19,059 nt of DNA from CAIJMI01 sp043798445 (GTDB lineage: Bacteria > Patescibacteriota > Microgenomatia > UBA10105 > UBA927). Position 1 is the stretch's first letter, and the number at the start of each line of letters is the position of its first letter. Below, piece by piece: positions 14,482-19,059 of this stretch. The notes under the pieces are model-generated. The model had not been told where the DNA came from, did no database searches, and saw only the letters and a program-made list of their open reading frames with translations. The stretch lies in contig JAZDOQ010000011.1 of the NCBI GenBank assembly GCA_043798445.1, positions 1-19,059 of the forward strand, in the 5' to 3' direction. A program made the position numbers and the translations under genes.

Positions 14482-15295
14482 AGATCTCCTTTTGAATAAT
14501 GGTTAATAATTGTTCATGAAGTATGCCATTTGAAGCTAAAATTCCGTTAGATAAATCATGATTGATAACTAGCTCACCTTTCCAGTTAGTAACTTTTCCT
14601 CCTGCCTCCTCAACTAAAAGTATTGCTGGTGCCACATCAAACCATTTGAGACTGTTTGGAAGACAAAGCGTTGCGTCAATGGATCCTTGTGCCACCCAGC
14701 TCATGAGTCTTGAATCATCCCAAAAAGTTCTTAAACGATACGTAGACAACATCAGCTGTTTAAACAACTTAAAATACGTATCCATTTCGACTGGAGTTTG
14801 TTTCATCCGTGTCATCACATTCGTTCCAACGAATGCAATGTCTAACGTATTTGTTTTTGTTACTGCAAGTTTTGTCACTTTATCTCGATATGCTCCATTA
14901 CCAAGCGAAGAGCTGAACAACTGATTATGTCCCATACGACGGACGACACCTGCAACTAACTGTTTGTGATCTTCTACAGCTATTAAACAGTTGTATTCGC
15001 CTATTCCTTGCACGTAATCTTTTGTGCAATCAAGTGGATCAATAACCCAAACAAAATCTGCATTGGGATTATCTTCACCAAATTCCTCACCATAAAACCC
15101 ATGATCCGGATAGAGTTTCTTCACTTCCGATTTAATAAACTTTTCGGCTTCCACATCAGCGTTTGTTGCCACATCGACAATATCTTTTTGTGTTGCGATG
15201 GAAAAGCTCTTTTCATACCCAACAAGAATTTTAGCGGCCTCTTCAACGATCCGCTCTGCGTTGTGTTGTAGTTCTAAATAAAAATTATTTGCCAT
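14468..15295 (-). CDS. Inositol monophosphatase family phosphatase (possible FBPase)
   Basis: A 275-residue member of the lithium-sensitive, magnesium-dependent phosphatase family. Metal motifs: VATNADVEAEKFI (42-54), YGEEFGE (68-74, Glu70/Glu71), VIDPLDCTKDY (85-95, Asp86/Asp89) and LKWFDVAPAILLVEEAGG in the C-terminal third. The consensus DPxDGT has Cys in place of Gly. Relatives dephosphorylate inositol-1-P, 3'-phosphoadenosine 5'-phosphate, histidinol-P, or, in archaea, both inositol-P and fructose-1,6-bisphosphate. Placed among aldolase, PGI/PMI and PEP synthase, an FBPase role is plausible. A TTG at 15304 would add three residues; ATG 15295, just inside the stop of the mutase gene, is preferred. 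Confidence 0.88.
   Translation of the reverse strand: MANNFYLELQHNAERIVEEAAKILVGYEKSFSIATQKDIVDVATNADVEAEKFIKSEVKKLYPDHGFYGEEFGEDNPNADFVWVIDPLDCTKDYVQGIGEYNCLIAVEDHKQLVAGVVRRMGHNQLFSSSLGNGAYRDKVTKLAVTKTNTLDIAFVGTNVMTRMKQTPVEMDTYFKLFKQLMLSTYRLRTFWDDSRLMSWVAQGSIDATLCLPNSLKWFDVAPAILLVEEAGGKVTNWKGELVINHDLSNGILASNGILHEQLLTIIQKEIYAKP
14486..14491 (-). promoter_or_regulatory. Shine-Dalgarno site of the PGI/PMI gene
   Basis: AAGGAG on the minus strand, four bases before the ATG at 14481 and within the end of the upstream gene. It supports that start in an overlapping junction. Confidence 0.65.
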
Positions 15296-15296
15296 A

Positions 15297-16718
15297 TTAA
15301 TCAAGTGCCGTCGTATTTGTACCGGATTTAAAATCTATTTCAGGAATTCCATGCAAAATTATACTTACTTGTTGTTTGAGTTTGTCATATGCCTCCTGCG
15401 TTTTTCCCTCAAATTTCACTGTGAGATACGGTCCGTTTTGCGATGCACGCACAATCATCATTTCTTCTTTCGTATCCATCCGTACTCCATCAATGGTGAT
15501 ATACGTAGCGTCAGGATATATTTTTTTCATTTCAGCATCGATCCGTTTTGAAACAATATCAAACTTGACCGCATCAGGACACCCCACTTTAATTTCTGGA
15601 CTTGATACATATTGGGGAAGGCTTGCAATAACATCACTTAATGTTGTGTTATGTCTGTCCAAATATGACAAAATTCTGAGTGATGCAATGGCGCCATCAT
15701 CATGGCCATAAAAATTATCGACAAAAAAGAAATGTCCTGATAATTCACCACCGAATGCAGCTCGTTCTTCACGAACTTTTGCTTTAATAAATGAATGACC
15801 CGTTTTCCAAATAATTGGAATTCCTCCTGCGGTTCGTATTACTTCATCCGCTTGTTTAGAACACAGGGTGTTATAGATAATTTTAGATCCAGGAAGATAT
15901 TCAAGAACATCTTTGGCAAATATTGAAACCAATACATCATTCCACAACAGACCACCATTATTATCTACGACGCCAAGTCTATCCCCATCTGCATCATAAG
16001 AAAATCCGATGTCCGCATGTTCTTCTTTCACGCGTTTTGCAAGACGTTCCTGGACATCTCGCTCAGTAGGATCTGGTGTACCTACAGGAAAATTACCATC
16101 TGGCTTGGTATTTTGTTCAATAACTTCACACCCGACTTTTCGTAATAGCTCGGGAATAAAAATTCCTGTTGTTCCAGCACAAGAATCCACAACGATCTTA
16201 AATTTTTTCTTTATTGGCTCAATATGTCGTAACAAATCAATCACATAATCCTGAAATATATCCTTTTGAATATGTTGTCCTTTTGGCGATCGGGTTACAA
16301 ATTTTTTAGATTGAACGAGATCACGGTATTGAAGAATTTCTTCCGTAATCATCGTTTCTGAAAATCCGACACCTAATTTCATTCCGTTATATTCTTTTGG
16401 ATTATGTGAAGCGGTGATCATGATGGCACCACGCGTTCGAAAGTAATATCCCGCAAAATATACTATTTGCGTCAAAGTCAAACCGATATCATATACCGTA
16501 ATACCAGAATCTGTGAGTTCCTTAACCATGATGTCTCTAAAATGTTCACTGGATAGTCGACAATCATAGCCAAAAACGCAATCGAAAATCCTTCGTTGTA
16601 AAAGCCATGTTGCATATCCCTTTGCGAGATCTGAAACAAATTCATCTGTTAGCTCCTTACCGACAATTCCTCGTAAATCATAGCCTCGAAATATGTGAGA
16701 TGGAAACGCATTTGTCAT
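15297..16718 (-). CDS. Phosphomannomutase/phosphoglucomutase
   Basis: A 473-residue alpha-D-phosphohexomutase, converting hexose-6-P to hexose-1-P for nucleotide sugars. All four active-site loops are seen: phosphoserine Ser104 in TASHNPKEYNGMK, magnesium loop YDADGDRLG (241-249, Asp242/244/246), sugar-binding GGELSGHFFF (323-332), and the phosphate loop VRASQNGPYLTVKFEG near the C-terminus. These fit the PMM/PGM subgroup; glucose versus mannose preference cannot be read. The GGAGG site close upstream fixes the ATG. It lies nine bases after the HolA-like stop and hands over to IMPase with no gap. Confidence 0.94.
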   Translation of the reverse strand: MTNAFPSHIFRGYDLRGIVGKELTDEFVSDLAKGYATWLLQRRIFDCVFGYDCRLSSEHFRDIMVKELTDSGITVYDIGLTLTQIVYFAGYYFRTRGAIMITASHNPKEYNGMKLGVGFSETMITEEILQYRDLVQSKKFVTRSPKGQHIQKDIFQDYVIDLLRHIEPIKKKFKIVVDSCAGTTGIFIPELLRKVGCEVIEQNTKPDGNFPVGTPDPTERDVQERLAKRVKEEHADIGFSYDADGDRLGVVDNNGGLLWNDVLVSIFAKDVLEYLPGSKIIYNTLCSKQADEVIRTAGGIPIIWKTGHSFIKAKVREERAAFGGELSGHFFFVDNFYGHDDGAIASLRILSYLDRHNTTLSDVIASLPQYVSSPEIKVGCPDAVKFDIVSKRIDAEMKKIYPDATYITIDGVRMDTKEEMMIVRASQNGPYLTVKFEGKTQEAYDKLKQQVSIILHGIPEIDFKSGTNTTALD

Positions 16719-16720
16719 AA

Positions 16721-16726
16721 TCCTCC
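16721..16726 (-). promoter_or_regulatory. Strong Shine-Dalgarno site of the mutase gene
   Basis: AGGAGG/GGAGGA on the minus strand (within AAAGGAGGATT), two to three bases before the ATG. It is the strongest ribosome binding site in the window, in an operon where most starts have none. Confidence 0.7.
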
Positions 16727-16727
16727 T

Positions 16728-17417
16728 TTATATCGACAGTACAAGCTGTTTAATATTTTCAGGCATAGTAAATGGGGAAGAACCGTTTTTGAAGCTATAT
16801 TCCATGGTGAGCAGGGTTTTGTGCATATGAAGCAGTTTATCCATCGTAAACAAGCGCGCCTGGTTTGTCAAACGACCGAGCTGCCAGGGTGACACCCTGA
16901 CAGGGCTTGCGTCATCTTTTACCTGGATGAGTACACGGACCCGTGATATAGTCATACTCCACACCAGCTCAGCTGGTTCCGTAAGAAGTAATTCATCAAG
17001 AAATGACAACGTTTGTTTTGCTCCTTCAGGTTTGAGTGAATCAAGAAATGAAAAAATTATTTTGGGGTAGGAAAATAATCGAGATGGTACGTCATTCCCC
17101 AACAAGGCAAGAATTTCTTTGCCGATTTCTTTTTGTTCCCAAAGCAAGATTGTTGAAGATGGATCAGCCTCTTTAATAATCGTTGCATACACTGCAGCTT
17201 GTTTTGCCTTTTTTCCGAGCGGCCCGAACAACTGTTCAATGCAAACAACAGTTCCTTCACTAAACAATGAGTTTGATTGCACGGCTTGTATGAGTATTGA
17301 TTCATCCATTTGTCTACCGTTAAGTTCGCGGATTTCTTTTGCACCGAACGACAATTTTAATCTGATGTATTCTTCCCTAGACGCCTCAATATGTTCGCCG
17401 TGAAGTAAGAGTTTCAT
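16728..17417 (-). CDS. holA: HolA-like DNA polymerase III delta subunit (short form)
   Basis: A 229-residue protein resembling clamp-loader delta. The N-terminal part has a short strand LLLHGE, an ELNGRQMDESILIQAVQSNSLFSEGTVVCIEQL block (31-63) like the HolA SLFxxxRlvvv region, and TILLWEQKEI. The C-terminal part has WQLGRLTNQARLFTMDKLLHMHKTLLTMEYSFKNG (178-212), the delta collar-domain pattern ending in the usual D-x-K-G-like turn. Delta opens the sliding clamp. At 229 residues it is much shorter than the roughly 340 of E. coli, and the middle domain looks reduced. There is no visible Shine-Dalgarno. It follows the metallopeptidase gene by six bases. A divergent HolA is the best call, on weak similarity. 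Confidence 0.65.
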   Translation of the reverse strand: MKLLLHGEHIEASREEYIRLKLSFGAKEIRELNGRQMDESILIQAVQSNSLFSEGTVVCIEQLFGPLGKKAKQAAVYATIIKEADPSSTILLWEQKEIGKEILALLGNDVPSRLFSYPKIIFSFLDSLKPEGAKQTLSFLDELLLTEPAELVWSMTISRVRVLIQVKDDASPVRVSPWQLGRLTNQARLFTMDKLLHMHKTLLTMEYSFKNGSSPFTMPENIKQLVLSI

Positions 17418-17423
17418 AGTTGG

Positions 17424-17804
17424 TTATCGTGATGCTGATCGAAACACAGTAAATAATTTTTCAACCGTGCGATTATCAATACGTTTATGAATCCCCCGAT
17501 GTGGCACAAGCGCTCCTGAAAAATTTTTGGGTATATGCATGAGCTCGTGAATAATAACTCTCGTCTTATCATCCTCTGATAGATGATCAAAATGTTGGGA
17601 CAACACTTCAATAATATAATGCGCAGGTTTTGCAAGAGCCATTTGCCAAATTTTAGGGAAACTCCAAATGCGTGCACGAGCTCTGCTTGTTGCGCTAAAG
17701 CTTCGCATACACACAATACGTTTTTCATCGATATATGGAAGCGGAACCCGTGAAAGCACACGAGTGACGATTTTTTTAATGTCAGGAGCTGTTTCAACAG
17801 TCAT
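17424..17804 (-). CDS. Small HExxH metallopeptidase (COG4900 / phage-metallopeptidase-like)
   Basis: A 126-residue protein with a zincin motif, IIHELMHIP (His86, Glu87, His90), followed by KNFSGALVPHRG (93-104), whose His102 or His106 could be the third zinc ligand. This arrangement is that of predicted metallopeptidases found in archaea, phages and CPR (COG4900 type). No signal peptide or membrane helix is seen, so it should be cytoplasmic. The N-terminal half has RARARIWSFPKIWQMAL. The substrate is unknown. Its start overlaps the NUDIX stop by ATGA, and it lies between NUDIX and HolA-like genes. A longer overlapping frame at 17414-17797 was judged a shadow. Confidence 0.75.
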   Translation of the reverse strand: MTVETAPDIKKIVTRVLSRVPLPYIDEKRIVCMRSFSATSRARARIWSFPKIWQMALAKPAHYIIEVLSQHFDHLSEDDKTRVIIHELMHIPKNFSGALVPHRGIHKRIDNRTVEKLFTVFRSASR

Positions 17805-18229
17805 GATTGTAAAGAAATAATCCGTTTAACCTCATTTAATAAAGGTTGGTTGGAACTAGGATAACCAATTAATGCACTAACATGTTCAAGCGGAATCCAT
17901 ACTAGTTCCGTAATGCCTTCCTCTTTTTGGGGGGTAAGCGTTTCAGATCCAGCATACGTAAATAATTGATACTGAACGATTTTATTAATACTCTCTCCAT
18001 TTTTCACATAGAAATAGGATACATCCGGCAATGATGCGGCGTATGTAAGATTTGAAATACCCGTTTCTTCCTGTGCTTCTCTTATGGCTGTTTCTTTTGC
18101 AGTCTCATTTTTTTCCATTAAACCTTTTGGAAATGTTAAATTTCCATTCATATCACGAATGCACAGTACATGCCAAGACCTGTTCAGTTTTTTTACTATG
18201 ACTGCTCCAGATGAATGTTCTATTTTCAT
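17801..18229 (-). CDS. NUDIX hydrolase (Ap4A-hydrolase-like)
   Basis: A 142-residue NUDIX enzyme starting HSSGAVIVKK (5-14), with LTFPKGLMEKNETAKETAIREA containing the Nudix box (Gly36, Glu42, REAQEETGI 50-58). The FPKG before the box and WIPLEHVSAL after it resemble diadenosine-tetraphosphate hydrolases, but the class is broad. It likely cleaves a dinucleoside polyphosphate or damaged nucleotide. ATG 18229 lies 18 bases after the rarA stop and begins just before the first conserved strand; the end overlaps the metallopeptidase start. It is unrelated in detail to the repeat-flanked NUDIX at the left of the window. Confidence 0.9.
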   Translation of the reverse strand: MKIEHSSGAVIVKKLNRSWHVLCIRDMNGNLTFPKGLMEKNETAKETAIREAQEETGISNLTYAASLPDVSYFYVKNGESINKIVQYQLFTYAGSETLTPQKEEGITELVWIPLEHVSALIGYPSSNQPLLNEVKRIISLQS

Positions 18230-18247
18230 ATCATATAATGGTAGTGT

Positions 18248-19059
18248 TTATGTTGGTATATAATACCGCTTTCCTTTAATTTTTTCAGGTAAAAAACTTT
18301 CCTTTGAATATTTTTCATATCCCTTTCCGTATCCTAGGTTTTTCATAAGTGTTGTTGGCGCATTTCGAATAGTAAGAGGAATGGGCAAATTTCCAAATTG
18401 TTCAACATCGGAAAGCGCTGACATATAGGCATTGTACGCGTCACGGTTTTTCGGTGCTTTGCAAAGATATGCAACACCGTGTGCCAAATTCTCCTGGCAT
18501 TCCGGAAACCCAATGGTCTCACACGCGCGAAATACCGAATTTGCAACAACGAGTGCGGTTGGTTGCGCCATGCCAATATCCTCAGACGCAAACACAACCA
18601 TGCGACGCGCAATAAACAGCGGGTCTTCCCCCGACTTTACCATGCGAGCAAGATAATATAACGCCGCGTCCACATCGCTTGCACGCATCGATTTTATAAA
18701 TGCGCTTATCGTGTTGTAATGCTCATCTCCCAATTTGTCATATTGAAGCATCTTCTTCTGTGCTGCTTCTTCAATATCAGATGCTTCAAGTTGTTTCTTT
18801 GCGTTGAGGTTTGCCGCAATTTCAATTATGGTGAGTGCTTGCCTGGCATCACCATTACTAAATGCAAGCAGTGCTGCCATCGCTTCATCTGTTGCTGTTC
18901 TTTTGACAAACCGCAATACGCGTGTTGCAATTTCTGTTAACTCATCATCAGTTAACGCCAAAAGCACTAACACGCGACTTCGGGAAAGAAGCGGCGAAAT
19001 AACTTCAAATGATGGATTTTCTGTTGTGGCTCCAATAAAGATAACCGTTCCTTTCTCAA
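18248..19059 (-). CDS. rarA: RarA/MgsA AAA+ ATPase, C-terminal part (N-terminus beyond the window)
   Basis: The frame is open from the right edge to TAA at 18248, about 270 residues. The first visible residues, EKGTVIFIGATTENPSFEV, are the sensor-1 region, followed by SPLLSRSRV with the arginine-finger area. Then come the AAA+ lid (FSNGDARQALTIIEIA) and the RarA tetramerisation domain (YDKLGDEHYNTISAFIKSMRASD, ALYYLARMVKSGEDPLFIARRMVVFASEDIG, then GFPECQENLAHGVAYL and YKGxGYEKYSKESFLP-like end). RarA acts at stalled forks and gaps. Walker A and B are outside the window. It heads the visible part of the operon; a GTG at 18973 is internal and not a real start. Confidence 0.95.
   Translation of the reverse strand, partial: EKGTVIFIGATTENPSFEVISPLLSRSRVLVLLALTDDELTEIATRVLRFVKRTATDEAMAALLAFSNGDARQALTIIEIAANLNAKKQLEASDIEEAAQKKMLQYDKLGDEHYNTISAFIKSMRASDVDAALYYLARMVKSGEDPLFIARRMVVFASEDIGMAQPTALVVANSVFRACETIGFPECQENLAHGVAYLCKAPKNRDAYNAYMSALSDVEQFGNLPIPLTIRNAPTTLMKNLGYGKGYEKYSKESFLPEKIKGKRYYIPT

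Noticed and set aside
17414..17797. 127-residue minus-strand frame overlapping the metallopeptidase
   Set aside because: It is out of frame with the HExxH protein, which has a recognisable motif and clean ATGA coupling; the alternative shows cysteine-rich shadow composition.
1..19059. CRISPR array, insertion sequence, toxin-antitoxin pair or complete defence system
   Set aside because: No spaced short repeats beyond the two-copy 36-mer, no transposase or integrase frame, and no Cas, restriction or toxin families recognised.

Overview
The window looks like a piece of a small, AT-leaning genome from the Patescibacteria/CPR (perhaps Microgenomates-like). The grounds are a minimal coding style with very short or overlapping gene junctions, a short HolA-like protein, an archaeal-type class I FBP aldolase, a bifunctional PGI/PMI family isomerase, and a GIY-YIG gene placed against a tRNA. 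TGA works as an ordinary stop here (ATGA junctions at secG/yvcK and at NUDIX/metallopeptidase), which argues against the CPR lineages that recode TGA. The lineage call is inference from gene content.

Left accessory region (1-1779, mostly + strand): the possible first codons of a minus-strand gene at the edge, about 300 bases without a clear gene, a GIY-YIG endonuclease-domain gene whose stop codon falls inside a decayed tRNA-Gly, an intact tRNA-Gln(UUG), a DinB/ClbS-like four-helix protein, and a NUDIX hydrolase. The NUDIX gene is flanked by a 36-bp direct repeat (35/36 identical) that resembles a tRNA T arm. This is the least conventional part of the window and looks like a tRNA-associated array of small gene cassettes.

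Envelope operon (6592 down to 1780, minus strand): transglutaminase-domain membrane protein, YvlD-type four-helix membrane protein, YvcK/CofD-like factor, SecG and a membrane-anchored family 5 solute-binding protein. The genes are separated by a few bases or overlap.

Divergent region and lexA-rsmI (6593-8066): a 150-bp intergenic region carries two dyad elements and a promoter for lexA, which is followed 4 bases later by rsmI. Its stop codon directly abuts the stop of the convergent right-hand operon.

Central-carbon operon (19059 down to 8067, minus strand): rarA (cut by the window edge), NUDIX, a small HExxH metallopeptidase, HolA-like, phosphomannomutase/phosphoglucomutase, inositol-monophosphatase family, PGI/PMI, PEP synthase, enolase, class I FBP aldolase and a PfkB sugar kinase. 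These enzymes could carry pyruvate to PEP and 2-phosphoglycerate, handle FBP and fructose-6-P, interconvert glucose-, fructose- and mannose-6-P, and make sugar-1-phosphates for glycan synthesis. The enolase keeps its catalytic residues but has a rewritten metal-binding loop. No integrase, transposase, CRISPR array, rRNA or complete defence system was seen.
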